Origin: JABDIP01 sp965227455
Lineage (GTDB): Bacteria > Pseudomonadota > Alphaproteobacteria > DSM-16000 > Inquilinaceae
Assembly: GCA_965227455.1 (NCBI GenBank)
Contig: OZ245752.1
Coordinates: 4,960,001-5,024,000, forward strand
Length of the DNA: 64,000 nt
Direction: 5' to 3'
The notes beneath the pieces were generated by a model. That model was given only the letters and a program-made list of their open reading frames with translations. It had not been told where the DNA came from and ran no database searches. This document shows positions 26,223 to 34,351 of this stretch, piece by piece. Made by a program: the position numbers and the translations under genes. Position 1 is the first letter of the stretch. The number at the start of each line of letters is the position of its first letter.

Positions 26223-27428
26223 TTGAGAGGAATTGTCGACCGTGCTTTTGCAGCCCTTCGCGGCATCGCGGGTCTGACGGTCAGCTTGGCCGTCGTTGCC
26301 GCTTGCGGGCCCACCGACCTGGCGCATCAGCCGGTGCTGGAACCGTTCCCGGCGGAGATCGGGGATTTCTACGGCCACCGCGATGCCGTCTCGGGGTACC
26401 TGGCGCGCAATCGGGTGGCCGCCGATCCGGCGGCGGCGGATGAGGAGGTGGCACTCAACGCGCCGTTCGAACGGCGGGCGGCCGATGGCGTCGCCTATCG
26501 CGGCAAGTTCCTGCTGTTCCACGGTCTGAGCGATTCCCCATTCATCTGGCGTGACCTGGCCGACGCGTTGAGCCGGGACGGCTTCGACGTGCGGGCCATC
26601 CTCCTTCCGGGGCATGGGGTGCGGCCGGGCGCCATGCTGGACGTCGATCAGGAGGATTGGCTGGCGGTGGCACGGGGGCATTTGGACGCCTGGAACACCG
26701 ACGACACGCCAATCCATCTCGGCGGATTCTCCCTGGGCGGGGTCATCGCGACGGTGCTGGCTTTGGAGGACGATTCCGTCGACGGGCTGCTGCTGTTCGC
26801 GCCGGCCTGGCGCAGCGACGAGGACGGCGTCCTGTGGTGGTCGCAGGTGGTGGCCGTGGCCCGCGACTGGGCCTTCACCGGGCCGGTGGTCAATCCGGTG
26901 CGTTACCGCTCGATCGCCGTCAATGCGGGCGTACAGTATTACGACATCACCCAATACCTGTTGGACCTCTGGGGCGAAAGAACGCTCGACATCCCCGCCC
27001 TCGTGGTGGTGACGACCGAGGATTCCGTGGTTGATGCGGCCTATGTGCGGGAGGTCTTCAACGACCGTCTGCCGGCGCCCGGAAACCGGATCGTGATCTA
27101 CAGCACCAACGGTGCTGAGCCTCGTAACGGTCGGGAGATAGTCCGGTCCGGCACGAATTCCGAAGGTCGGATCCTGAACCAGTCGCATATGGGCCTGATG
27201 ATCGCACCGGGGAACCCGCGCTATGGCCGGGATGGCGACCTGGTGGTCTGCAACGGGGTCAGCGAGTCCCTGCGCGGCTCCTGCCGGACCGCACCGCTGC
27301 TCTGGTACGGCGCCTGGGGAACGCGGTCGCCCGACGGAACGCCGGTGGCGCGGACCACCTACAATCCGGACTTCGACTTCGTCATGCGGATGGTGCGGAT
27401 GATCTTCGCCCCGGAGGCGGGCAGCTAG
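26223..27428 (+). CDS. Secreted lipoprotein alpha/beta hydrolase
   Basis: The 401-residue protein starts at TTG 26223, with AGGGGA 9 nt upstream; an in-frame TTG at 26193 is less likely. The N-terminus is a lipoprotein signal peptide ending in SLAVVAAC with the lipobox cysteine at residue 28. The alpha/beta-hydrolase core shows an oxyanion HG at 100-101 (LLFHGLSDS), nucleophile S170 (GGFSLGGV), an acid in VVTTEDSVVDAAYV and the catalytic histidine in NQSHMGLM. It is probably an esterase or lysophospholipase in the periplasm or outer membrane. Maturation would use Lgt. Confidence 0.85.
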   Translation: MRGIVDRAFAALRGIAGLTVSLAVVAACGPTDLAHQPVLEPFPAEIGDFYGHRDAVSGYLARNRVAADPAAADEEVALNAPFERRAADGVAYRGKFLLFHGLSDSPFIWRDLADALSRDGFDVRAILLPGHGVRPGAMLDVDQEDWLAVARGHLDAWNTDDTPIHLGGFSLGGVIATVLALEDDSVDGLLLFAPAWRSDEDGVLWWSQVVAVARDWAFTGPVVNPVRYRSIAVNAGVQYYDITQYLLDLWGERTLDIPALVVVTTEDSVVDAAYVREVFNDRLPAPGNRIVIYSTNGAEPRNGREIVRSGTNSEGRILNQSHMGLMIAPGNPRYGRDGDLVVCNGVSESLRGSCRTAPLLWYGAWGTRSPDGTPVARTTYNPDFDFVMRMVRMIFAPEAGS

Positions 27429-27435
27429 GGCAGCC

Positions 27436-28236
27436 TCACTTGCCGGGCAGCGGCAGGGCGTTGAGATACAGCAGGTTCCACAAGGATATCGGTTCTCTGC
27501 CGCCTGTCGGTATCCCATAGGCGGGCGCCGGCATGGGCCCCAACTCCGGCTGGATCGATCCGGGCGCGGAAGATCGGTGGCGCGCCGGCGCTTCGCTCGT
27601 CACGTCCATCGCATCCTCGAAACGGCCGGCGAAACGGGCGTGGACGGCATCCAGGCTGCGCGCGGTGCCGGTGGCCGGATCGAAGAACACGGATCGGTTG
27701 GCCCGCGCGGCGGCCGGGAAGAGGTCCGCCGCCGGACGGTCGGGCGTGGTGCGCTGGGCGTTCAGGAAGACCGAGGCCCCTTCGGCGCCGAGGAAATGCG
27801 CCAGGTAGAGCTCGGTGGAGCCGATCTCGCCGCCGACCTCGCGCTGCAGGTGCGCCTTGTTGGCATTGGCCAACTCGCCGGCCATCACCGCGTTCAGCCG
27901 GGCATCGTGGCGCAGGTCGAGGATGCGCTGCCTTGCGGCCGGGTCGGCGACATCGGGGCGTCCGTCCGGGCCGTCCTCGATCTGGCGGGCCAGCCCGCCC
28001 AGCCCGTGCCGGGCTCCGTGCTCGCGGACCATCTGCAGCCAAGTCGCCTCGATGAACTGGTACAGGCCGGCGGCGCTGCTGGTGGCCGCCTCGGCATCAG
28101 CGCGGAAGCCGCTTTCCTGGGCCGCCTTGGCCAGCATGTAGTCGAAATCCGCGCCGGTGCGCCGGCTTGCCTCGCGCACCGCGCCCAGTACGCTGTCGCT
28201 CACCCGATAGCCGTCGATGATATGGGTTGTCGCCAT
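27436..28236 (-). CDS. Lytic-transglycosylase-like protein
   Basis: The 266-residue protein has a lysozyme-like fold. The catalytic glutamate is probably E41 (YMLAKAAQESGFRADA), followed by the S-S-A-x-G-L-Y-Q-F-I motif (SSAAGLYQFIEATWLQMV) of SLT-type transglycosylases. NAVMAGELANANKAHL is the helical continuation seen in this group. No signal peptide is evident, as is usual for flagellar-type or phage-type relatives, so the route to peptidoglycan is unclear. It is convergent with the lipoprotein hydrolase, with a 7-bp gap. Confidence 0.85.
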   Translation of the reverse strand: MATTHIIDGYRVSDSVLGAVREASRRTGADFDYMLAKAAQESGFRADAEAATSSAAGLYQFIEATWLQMVREHGARHGLGGLARQIEDGPDGRPDVADPAARQRILDLRHDARLNAVMAGELANANKAHLQREVGGEIGSTELYLAHFLGAEGASVFLNAQRTTPDRPAADLFPAAARANRSVFFDPATGTARSLDAVHARFAGRFEDAMDVTSEAPARHRSSAPGSIQPELGPMPAPAYGIPTGGREPISLWNLLYLNALPLPGK

Positions 28237-28403
28237 CGCCTCAATGCCGCCTTGCGGAAGTGTTGTCCTCCATCAAAGCAATCCCGATGCCAGCCGCACA
28301 TACTGGATTCCCGGGAGACCTCCGAACCTGCGGGGCGGGTGGTCGGCAGGTTCTGCCGACCGGCATGGCGCTTTTGACCGATCGCAAGGCACGTTAGGAT
28401 TGA

Positions 28404-28619
28404 ATGATGGACGACACCATCACCCTTAAGATCTTTGCCATCGTGGCGCTGATCTTCGGATTGGCCGGTTTCCTTGCCGGGAACCCGGTCTTCCTCGCCA
28501 TTGCCGGTCTGGCGGTCTCCAACCTGATCGGCGCCTTCCTGATGGGCGGCCAGGACATCACCAGGCGTCGCACGGCGCATCGGCACGGCACCCGCTCGCC
28601 CTCCAGCCCCGGCACCTGA
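28404..28619 (+). CDS. Small two-helix membrane protein, 71 aa
   Basis: This short ORF encodes a protein with two hydrophobic helices (about residues 9-25 and 29-47; KIFAIVALIFGLAGFLAG and PVFLAIAGLAVSNLIGAF). A basic, His/Arg-rich C-terminal tail follows (DITRRRTAHRHG). Two ATGs are in tandem (28404, 28407). It resembles small hypothetical membrane proteins of alphaproteobacteria, but I recognise no named family. It is divergent from the transglycosylase gene. Confidence 0.6.
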   Translation: MMDDTITLKIFAIVALIFGLAGFLAGNPVFLAIAGLAVSNLIGAFLMGGQDITRRRTAHRHGTRSPSSPGT

Positions 28620-28711
28620 CACTTCCGCGTCGTGGGCGCGCGGCGCTGTTGGCCGGCGCCTCCGCTCTGCTATGTTGCGCTGCAATGTGACTCAGCGACG
28701 GACAGGGCGAC

Positions 28712-29734
28712 ATGGCGGGGACGATGAAGGCGGCGGTGATCCGGGAGTTCGGTGCGCCCCTGGTGATCGAGGACATGCCGGTGCCGGAGCCCGGTCCGGG
28801 CCAGATCGTCGTCAGGATCGCCGCCACCGGCGTCTGTCACACGGATTTGCACGTCGCCGATGGCGACTGGAAGGTGAAGCCGGAGCTGCCGCTGATCCCC
28901 GGCCATGAGGGTGTCGGCACCGTGGCGGCAATCGGCGCCGGGGTGCGCAACGTCAAGGAGGGCGACCGGGTCGGCGTGCCCTGGCTCTACTCCGCCTGCG
29001 GCCATTGCGAGCATTGCCTGGGCGGCTGGGAGACCCTGTGCAACGCCCAGCGCAATACCGGCTATTCGGTCAATGGCGGCTACGCGGAATTCGCCCTGGC
29101 CGAGGCGGATTTCGTCGCCCATCTGCCGGACGCGGTGGATTTCGCGCCTGCCTCGCCGCTGCTCTGCGCCGGGCTGACGGTCTACAAGGGGCTGAAGCAG
29201 ACCGACACCAAGCCGGGCGAGTGGATCGCCGTGGTCGGAGTCGGCGGCCTCGGCCATCTTGCGGTGCAATATGCCAAGGCCATGGGCCGGCATGTGGTGG
29301 CGGTCGACGTATCGACCTCCAAGCTGGACCTGGCGACCCGGCTGGGCGCCGATCTGGCGATCGACGCATCGGATGGCGACGCGGTGCGGGCGGTCCGCAA
29401 GGCGGTCGGCGGGGTGCATGGCGCGCTGGTGACGGCCTCCTCCAACGCCGCTTTCACCCAGGGCCTGCGCATGCTGCGCAAGCGGGGAACCGCGGTTCTG
29501 CATGGCCTGCCGCCGGGCGACTTCCCGGTGCCGATCATGGAGATGGTGCTGCAGGGCAAGACGGTGCGCGGCTCCATAGTCGGCACCCGCCTCGACCTCA
29601 TCGAATGCCTCGCCTTCGCCGCCGAGGGCAAGGTCGCCGCCACGGTCGAGACCCAGCCGCTTGAAGCGGTAAACGCCGTGCTGGACCGCATGCGCCAGGG
29701 CACGATCGACGGCCGCGTCGTGCTGGAGATTTAG
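28712..29734 (+). CDS. Zinc-dependent alcohol dehydrogenase, AdhP/AdhA-type
   Basis: The 340-residue medium-chain dehydrogenase oxidises primary alcohols with NAD. The catalytic zinc is held by C42 (GVCHTDLH), the GHEGVGTV glutamate/histidine block and a later cysteine (SPLLCAGLTVYKG). Four cysteines of the structural zinc lie in SACGHCEHCLGGWETLC. The Rossmann motif is VGVGGLGHLAVQYAKAMG. The ATG at 28712 is used, with a second possible start at 28724 (MKAAVIREF). A TTGC-GCT-GCAA dyad at 28675-28685 lies just upstream. Confidence 0.95.
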   Translation: MAGTMKAAVIREFGAPLVIEDMPVPEPGPGQIVVRIAATGVCHTDLHVADGDWKVKPELPLIPGHEGVGTVAAIGAGVRNVKEGDRVGVPWLYSACGHCEHCLGGWETLCNAQRNTGYSVNGGYAEFALAEADFVAHLPDAVDFAPASPLLCAGLTVYKGLKQTDTKPGEWIAVVGVGGLGHLAVQYAKAMGRHVVAVDVSTSKLDLATRLGADLAIDASDGDAVRAVRKAVGGVHGALVTASSNAAFTQGLRMLRKRGTAVLHGLPPGDFPVPIMEMVLQGKTVRGSIVGTRLDLIECLAFAAEGKVAATVETQPLEAVNAVLDRMRQGTIDGRVVLEI

Positions 29735-29746
29735 CGCCGCGATGCG

Positions 29747-30196
29747 TCACGGCACGCCGGGGCACGTCTCCGCGTAGTCGATGTCCTCCAGACCCAGCGG
29801 ATAGCTGAACGGCGGTGAGCCGAAGAGGACCCAGTCGTCACGATATCTGTGCAGCTTGCCCGTCAGGCAGAACTCTCGGCTCACGTCGCCAACTTCGAAC
29901 TCGGTGAGAATATACGCGCCAAGGTCCCGGTCATCAGCGTATGGCTCGACAAAGTCGCCGACGAGAAAGGAGAACGACGGATCGGAGACGCCGATCACCC
30001 GCATATCGAGGCAATTCTCGCAGGCGAAGTGCATGAAGTGTGCCCGGATGGTGACGGTCTGATCGTGTTGCCGCCCATCACGAATGGTCTTCGCCGCCAT
30101 GAAACCGCCCAGGGCGACCGCCGGCGCGGCCACGATCGCGACAAGCAGCCAGAGGACCAGTCGTCCAGCGCCACGCCTGCCCCGGGGACCCGTCAT
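29747..30196 (-). CDS. Single-pass membrane protein of unknown function
   Basis: The 149-residue protein has a basic N-terminus (MTGPRGRRGAGR), one hydrophobic helix at about residues 13-32 (LVLWLLVAIVAAPAVALGG), and an extracytoplasmic domain with a CENC pair (HFACENCLDMRVIG) and two later cysteines (EFCLTG, ETCPG) that could form disulfides. Its start overlaps the stop of the upstream caspase-like gene by 4 bp (ATGA), so the two are co-translated. No family is recognised. The pairing suggests a partner, inhibitor or immunity role for the upstream protein, which is inference only. Confidence 0.65.
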   Translation of the reverse strand: MTGPRGRRGAGRLVLWLLVAIVAAPAVALGGFMAAKTIRDGRQHDQTVTIRAHFMHFACENCLDMRVIGVSDPSFSFLVGDFVEPYADDRDLGAYILTEFEVGDVSREFCLTGKLHRYRDDWVLFGSPPFSYPLGLEDIDYAETCPGVP

Positions 30197-30894
30197 CGCG
30201 CAATCCTCGCAAGAATCTCCTGATCGGTTAGAAAGCCGGACTTCCTCGTCTCGAAGGCCTTTTCGCCGCCGTTGTATACGGCGCGCAATCCGTGCCGGTA
30301 GTCCTGGTTCTCGTTGGTATGGGGCCGGCCGGGAAATTCGGGCGTGCTCTTGGTCACGTGGCCGATCACGAAGGCCCTTTCCTTGCCTGCATCGTGCAGG
30401 TGTCGGGAAACGGTTTTCGCCATATTGTCGAGCAGGGGCACCTCTCCCGCCGCGCTGCACCCGTGGAACTGCACCCGCGCCGCCTCAACGAAGTTGCGGA
30501 AGTCGATATCGGAGAAATAGCGCCACCCCCCGATGAAGGCGTTCACGTCATCGGTGAAGCTGCCATAGGAGCTGATCGCCGCGCGGGCGGCGAAGCTTGT
30601 CACGAAGCCGCAGTTCTCGTCGTCCCGGATGGAGAAGTTCAACGAAACCTCGGTGCCGTGCGACAGGATGTCCAGAGACCGGATCGAGTTGCGCGGCCGG
30701 GCGTTCAGCATCGCCACGATGTCGCTGGCACAGGTGATCTTCTTCATCACGCCCCGCGTTGCGAAATCGCTGTAGTCGGCCCTTACGTTCCGGGCGGCGA
30801 ACTCGAAGGCGGCATTGTGCGCGGGACCTTGGGGCCGGCGGGACCCGTCATTGTTGATCTCGCGCGCGCCGCCGTACCAGATGAACCGGGTCAT
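30193..30894 (-). CDS. Caspase-like (CHAT/DUF4347-type dyad) hypothetical protein
   Basis: The 233-residue protein is not an obvious named family. It shows the arrangement of the caspase/CHAT fold: a strand ending in SHG with H79 (IRSLDILSHGTEVSLNF) and a second strand ending in a glycine-cysteine with C146 (VQFHGCSAAGEVPL), the spacing expected for a His-Cys dyad. The N-terminus (MTRFIWYGGAREINNDG) has no signal peptide. It is followed by a membrane protein with 4-bp overlap. Its codon use is less GC-biased than the surroundings. It could be a cysteine protease effector; the fold assignment is tentative. Confidence 0.6.
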   Translation of the reverse strand: MTRFIWYGGAREINNDGSRRPQGPAHNAAFEFAARNVRADYSDFATRGVMKKITCASDIVAMLNARPRNSIRSLDILSHGTEVSLNFSIRDDENCGFVTSFAARAAISSYGSFTDDVNAFIGGWRYFSDIDFRNFVEAARVQFHGCSAAGEVPLLDNMAKTVSRHLHDAGKERAFVIGHVTKSTPEFPGRPHTNENQDYRHGLRAVYNGGEKAFETRKSGFLTDQEILARIAR

Positions 30895-31050
30895 GCCTGA
30901 CCTTGGATTGTGGACGTCGACTCCATTGCTCCAGAAAGGAATACCCCGATTCTGTCCGAATTCCGAACGGCAACACCTCCATCGACGGCCAGGCGGTGCT
31001 GGAGTGGCCGTCCGGGCCCGCGGTGGCCCGCGAACCCGGAGCTGTAGGCG

Positions 31051-31569
31051 TCAGGCGTGCACCGCCTGATTGGCGGAATGAGCGGCCGCCGCCTTTTCCT
31101 TGCGCGGATGCGGCCGGCCGGTCTCGGCGAAGTGCTTCAGCTCCTCGACGGATTCGGTGAGCAGCTTGCCGATTTGCATGCGCATCATCCAGCCCATCAG
31201 AAGGTTGAATGGAAACGAGAGCTGGACCTCCAGCCACATGTCGACGCGGCACTGGCCGGGTCCCTTGGCCGTGACCTTCCAGTTGTTGACCATCTGCCGC
31301 ACGAAGAACGGCATCTTTTCCGCCTGGGCCGAATAGGCCATCTCGCGGCCGGCCTCGTCGTAGCGGACCATGGTCTCCCGGACCGGGCCGAGCGTGGTCT
31401 CGCAGACCCGCCCGGAGGCCGGCGCGCCCTTCGGCGCCCGGCCTGCGTCGCGGTTGCGCGAAACGTTGACCGAACTGGCCCAGTCCTGGACCCGCAGGTA
31501 GTCGGGGCCGAGGATCGTCCAGACCCGTTCGGCCGGCGCGTCGATGGCGATCGATTTCCTGATCTGCAT
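31051..31569 (-). CDS. SRPBCC-family (polyketide cyclase/START-like) protein
   Basis: The 172-residue protein starts MQIRKSIAIDAPAERVWTIL, the hallmark N-terminus of SRPBCC ligand-binding proteins. ETTLGPVRETMVRYDEAGREMAYSAQ and WKVTAKGPGQCRVDMWLEVQ follow in the order of the fold. A C-terminal helix (SVEELKHFAETG) closes the pocket, after which comes a charged tail. The ATG at 31569 is chosen because the upstream extension crosses the tautomerase gene. It lies 38 bp after the tautomerase and is probably controlled by the divergent TetR regulator. Confidence 0.88.
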   Translation of the reverse strand: MQIRKSIAIDAPAERVWTILGPDYLRVQDWASSVNVSRNRDAGRAPKGAPASGRVCETTLGPVRETMVRYDEAGREMAYSAQAEKMPFFVRQMVNNWKVTAKGPGQCRVDMWLEVQLSFPFNLLMGWMMRMQIGKLLTESVEELKHFAETGRPHPRKEKAAAAHSANQAVHA

Positions 31570-31607
31570 CACACGTCTCCCTTGATTGCGGTGAAGCGAT
31601 GGGCCGG

Positions 31608-31805
31608 TCAGCCGAAGATCTGGCCGCCGATGGCGTAGCCGCCCTCGGCGGTCTCGCTGACCTGCACGCCGATGAACTGCTTGATGTCGCCCTTGCCTTC
31701 CTCGGCGGCGACGTCGTTCAGGGCGTTGGTCAGGCGGTCGACGATCTTCGCCTTCTGCTCCTTGGACCAGGCGCCCTGGGGCACGGTGAGTGTCAAAGTC
31801 GGCAT
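31608..31805 (-). CDS. 4-oxalocrotonate tautomerase family protein
   Basis: The 65-residue protein has a proline directly after Met (MPTLTLTVPQGAWSKEQK), the N-terminal catalytic base of this superfamily. The helix KAKIVDRLTNALNDVAAEEG and the strand FIGVQVSETAEGGYAIGG follow. It is the right size for a homo-hexameric small tautomerase. It is transcribed with the SRPBCC gene away from a TetR-family regulator. The substrate is unknown. Confidence 0.9.
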   Translation of the reverse strand: MPTLTLTVPQGAWSKEQKAKIVDRLTNALNDVAAEEGKGDIKQFIGVQVSETAEGGYAIGGQIFG

Positions 31806-31873
31806 GGGAATGCTCCGTGATCGGGTTTAAGGGACCGGTCGTCGACAATTCCGAAACGATCGGTATATAATTA

Positions 31874-31924
31874 TTCTGAACTGTTCGTTTCAGAAGTCAA
31901 GCATGTTATGAACTGACCGGTTCA
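31874..31924. promoter_or_regulatory. TetR-type operator dyads in the divergent promoter
   Basis: TTCTGAA (31874-31880) and TTCAGAA (31889-31895) form a 7-bp dyad with 8-nt spacing. A second dyad, TGAAC (31909-31913) and GTTCA (31920-31924), lies next to it, and both share the GAAC/TTCAG core. They sit between the tautomerase gene and the TetR gene, in AT-rich promoter DNA. Confidence 0.55.
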
Positions 31925-31940
31925 GAACGAGGATCCGGCC

Positions 31941-32528
31941 ATGGCGAGACCGCGGGCATTCGACGAGGAGGAGGTGATCGGCAAGGCCATGATGGCCTTC
32001 TGGCGCAACGGTTATGACCGCACCTCGATCGTCGATCTGGAGGCGGCGACCGGCCTGTCGCGGATCAGCATCTACAACGCGTTCGGCGACAAGGAGGGGC
32101 TGTTCGCGCGGGCCCTGGACCGCTACCACGCCATGGCGACGGAGAACATCTCCCACTGCCTGGCGGATGGCACGCTGGAGCAGATCGCCAGGTTGTTCGA
32201 GGGCATGGCGGCGGAGGATCCGGACTCGCCGGTCAATTTCGGCTGCCTGATGGTCAACACGGTGCTGGACGTGAAGGGCATCAGCCCGGAGATCGCGGCC
32301 AAGGTGAAGGCCTATCGCGACATGCTGACCAACTCCTTCCGCGGCGCCCTCGGCCGGGCCCGCGACAGCGGCGAGATCGGCGCCGACGAGGATGTGGACG
32401 ACCTCGCCGAGTTCCTGGTCGGCGCCATGTGGGGCATGCTGGCCACCATCCGGCTCTATGGCGACGCCGGCGCCTGCGCGCCGACCGCCCGGGCCGTGGT
32501 CGAGACCGTCCGGCGCTGGGGCCGCTGA
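31941..32528 (+). CDS. TetR/AcrR-family transcriptional regulator
   Basis: The 195-residue repressor has the N-terminal HTH MARPRAFDEEEVIGKAMMAF, then RTSIVDLEAATGLSRISIYNAFGDKEGLF. The C-terminal ligand domain is helical, with NFGCLMVNTVLDVKG as in the TetR_C_7-like subgroup. It is divergent from the tautomerase-SRPBCC pair, with two dyad operators between, so it probably represses that pair and itself. The effector is unknown. Confidence 0.93.
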   Translation: MARPRAFDEEEVIGKAMMAFWRNGYDRTSIVDLEAATGLSRISIYNAFGDKEGLFARALDRYHAMATENISHCLADGTLEQIARLFEGMAAEDPDSPVNFGCLMVNTVLDVKGISPEIAAKVKAYRDMLTNSFRGALGRARDSGEIGADEDVDDLAEFLVGAMWGMLATIRLYGDAGACAPTARAVVETVRRWGR

Positions 32529-32673
32529 TCGTCCGGTCCTCCTGCCGGATACCGTCCTCAACGCCCATGCGATGCAGGCCCAGTCTCAACTCCGCAATTT
32601 ATCTTTAATGTGATATATTGTGGTTAAGGCCGACCACGCCTCAACGACCGCGCGACAAGGACAGGAGGACGAC

Positions 32674-33225
32674 ATGGGCTGGAGCTATTGCGGACGCCTC
32701 AAGGAATTCATGCTCTGGACGAATCTCAAGGGTCAGTACGGCGTCTACGAGATCGGCTTCCTGCGCGGGGACTATTTCAACCCGGTCTATATCGGGATTT
32801 CCAAGAAGTGCATGTATTGCCGCCTCGCCGCCCATTGGCTGGAGGACGGCAGCAAGAGCGTCGCCGGCTTCTATGAGGAGAAGCGCAAGCGGATCAGAAG
32901 CAGCAAGTACGAGACCAACCGCTTCTACGACAATCTCTGGTTCCGCACGATGGCGACCAAGAACCTCTCCCTGGAGGGCCGCAATCTGCGGGATTACGGG
33001 TACGGCCAGGGTGACGCCTATTACGACGACTTCGTCTACAAATTCAACCGCAAGGGCGAACAGATCAAGTCGGTCGACGATTGGGAAGAGGAGATCGGCG
33101 AGTACGACAGGGACCCGGACAAGAAGAGCAGCAAGGGCTGCAAGGTCGGGTCCCGCTGCACCTTCTGGCGGGTCCTCTACAACGCCGGCTGGCGCTATGA
33201 GGAGTTCATGGACGAGTTCGCCTGA
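32674..33225 (+). CDS. Stand-alone GIY-YIG-like domain protein
   Basis: The 183-residue protein has an N-terminal GIY-YIG-like motif, with G23-V24-Y25 (GQYGVYEIGFLRG) followed after 13 residues by Y39-I40-G41 (NPVYIGISKKCMYCRLAAHW) and an arginine at residue 50. This spacing matches GIY-YIG nucleases. The rest is rich in aromatic and charged residues. C-terminal GCKVGSRCTFWRVLY contains two cysteines. AGGAGGA lies 5-10 nt before the ATG. It stands alone, with no visible DNA-binding or transposase partner. Nuclease activity is possible but unproven. Confidence 0.6.
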   Translation: MGWSYCGRLKEFMLWTNLKGQYGVYEIGFLRGDYFNPVYIGISKKCMYCRLAAHWLEDGSKSVAGFYEEKRKRIRSSKYETNRFYDNLWFRTMATKNLSLEGRNLRDYGYGQGDAYYDDFVYKFNRKGEQIKSVDDWEEEIGEYDRDPDKKSSKGCKVGSRCTFWRVLYNAGWRYEEFMDEFA

Positions 33226-33267
33226 GCCGTCCGCCGGCGCACGACATGACTCTGTTTCCGCCCTGGT

Positions 33268-34350
33268 CTAGGCGCCGAACACCACCTGGTTGATCGGCGG
33301 CAGGTTGGCGCTGACCAGGGTCCAGCTTTCCCCGCCATCGCCGGTCGACCACAGGCTGCCGGTGGTCGAGCCCATCGCCAGCCGCGCACCGCTATCGTCG
33401 ATCGCCAGGGCATGGCGATAGACCAGATCGTAGGCCGCGCCATCGGGCAGCCCGTTGGCCAGCTGCTCGAAGCTCTCGCCGCCATCCCGGGTACGGGTGA
33501 CGACAAAACGTCCGTCGGTGGGAATGCGGCATTCATCCTTTACCGCCGGCACGAACCACGCCGTGTCAGGGTCGGCCGGATGCGCGGCGACGGCAAAGCC
33601 GAAGGCCGACGGCCGGGCCGTGGTGATCTCGACGAAACTGGCGCCGGCATCGTCGGAGAGGAAGATGCCGTTATGGTGCTGGCACCAGATCCGCCCGGGC
33701 TCGGCGGTGCAGCGCGACAGCAGGTGCGGGTCCTGGATGTGGCGGTCGTCCTTCATGTCCGGCGGCATGTAATCGGCGCGCAGGCCCTGGCCGCCCAGGC
33801 TCCAGCTCGCGCCGCCATCGGTGCTGGTCCACACCCCGCCGCAGGACACGCCGACCGTCAGCGCATCGCTGTCGCGCGGATCGACCGAGATCGAATGGAT
33901 GCCGGGGTCGTCGTAGCCGCCGCCGAACCACTCCTTGCGCTCCGGCACCGCCCACAGGCTCTCGACCAGCGACCAGCTCTCGCCGCGATCGGCGGAGCGG
34001 AAGAGGCCGCCGGGCAGGGTGCCGGCCCAGATCACCCCCGGCCGGTCCGGCCCGCCGGCCGCCAGGGTCCAGATCAGGGAGACGCTCGGCCCGTCCTCCT
34101 TGCCGTCTGCCTTGGGGAAGGCGGGCGCCGGCAGCTCCGTCCAACTCTCCCCGCCATCCTCGGAGCGGTGAAACTTGATCCCGAAATGGCCGAGATTGAG
34201 CGCCGCATAGAGCGTGCCGTCGCGGCCGTCGGGCAGCAGGGCCGTCACCGGCTCGCCGGTGAAGGCCAGTCTAGTGCTGCGCCAGCCGCCTTTGTCCGGC
34301 ACCAGCGTGAACAGCCCCTTGCGGGTCGCGGCGTACAGCGTTTCGCTCAT
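33268..34350 (-). CDS. BNR-repeat / sialidase-like beta-propeller protein
   Basis: The 360-residue soluble protein contains several Asp-box (BNR) repeats of the S-x-D-G-G-x-S-W type: SEDGGESWTEL, SADRGESWSLV, STDGGASWSLG, SDDAGASFVEI, TRDGGESFEQL and STGDGGESWTLV. These indicate a beta-propeller of the sialidase/YCF48 type. No signal peptide is present (MSETLYAATRKGLFTLV), so it is cytoplasmic. Sialidase catalytic residues are not evident, and the name sialidase would overstate it. It starts one base after the stop of a MoaD-like gene, so the two are co-translated. Confidence 0.85.
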   Translation of the reverse strand: MSETLYAATRKGLFTLVPDKGGWRSTRLAFTGEPVTALLPDGRDGTLYAALNLGHFGIKFHRSEDGGESWTELPAPAFPKADGKEDGPSVSLIWTLAAGGPDRPGVIWAGTLPGGLFRSADRGESWSLVESLWAVPERKEWFGGGYDDPGIHSISVDPRDSDALTVGVSCGGVWTSTDGGASWSLGGQGLRADYMPPDMKDDRHIQDPHLLSRCTAEPGRIWCQHHNGIFLSDDAGASFVEITTARPSAFGFAVAAHPADPDTAWFVPAVKDECRIPTDGRFVVTRTRDGGESFEQLANGLPDGAAYDLVYRHALAIDDSGARLAMGSTTGSLWSTGDGGESWTLVSANLPPINQVVFGA

Positions 34351-34351
34351 C

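Noticed and set aside
33268..34350. True sialidase
   Set aside because: Asp-box repeats are clear, but the arginine triad and other catalytic residues of sialidases are not recognisable and there is no signal peptide.
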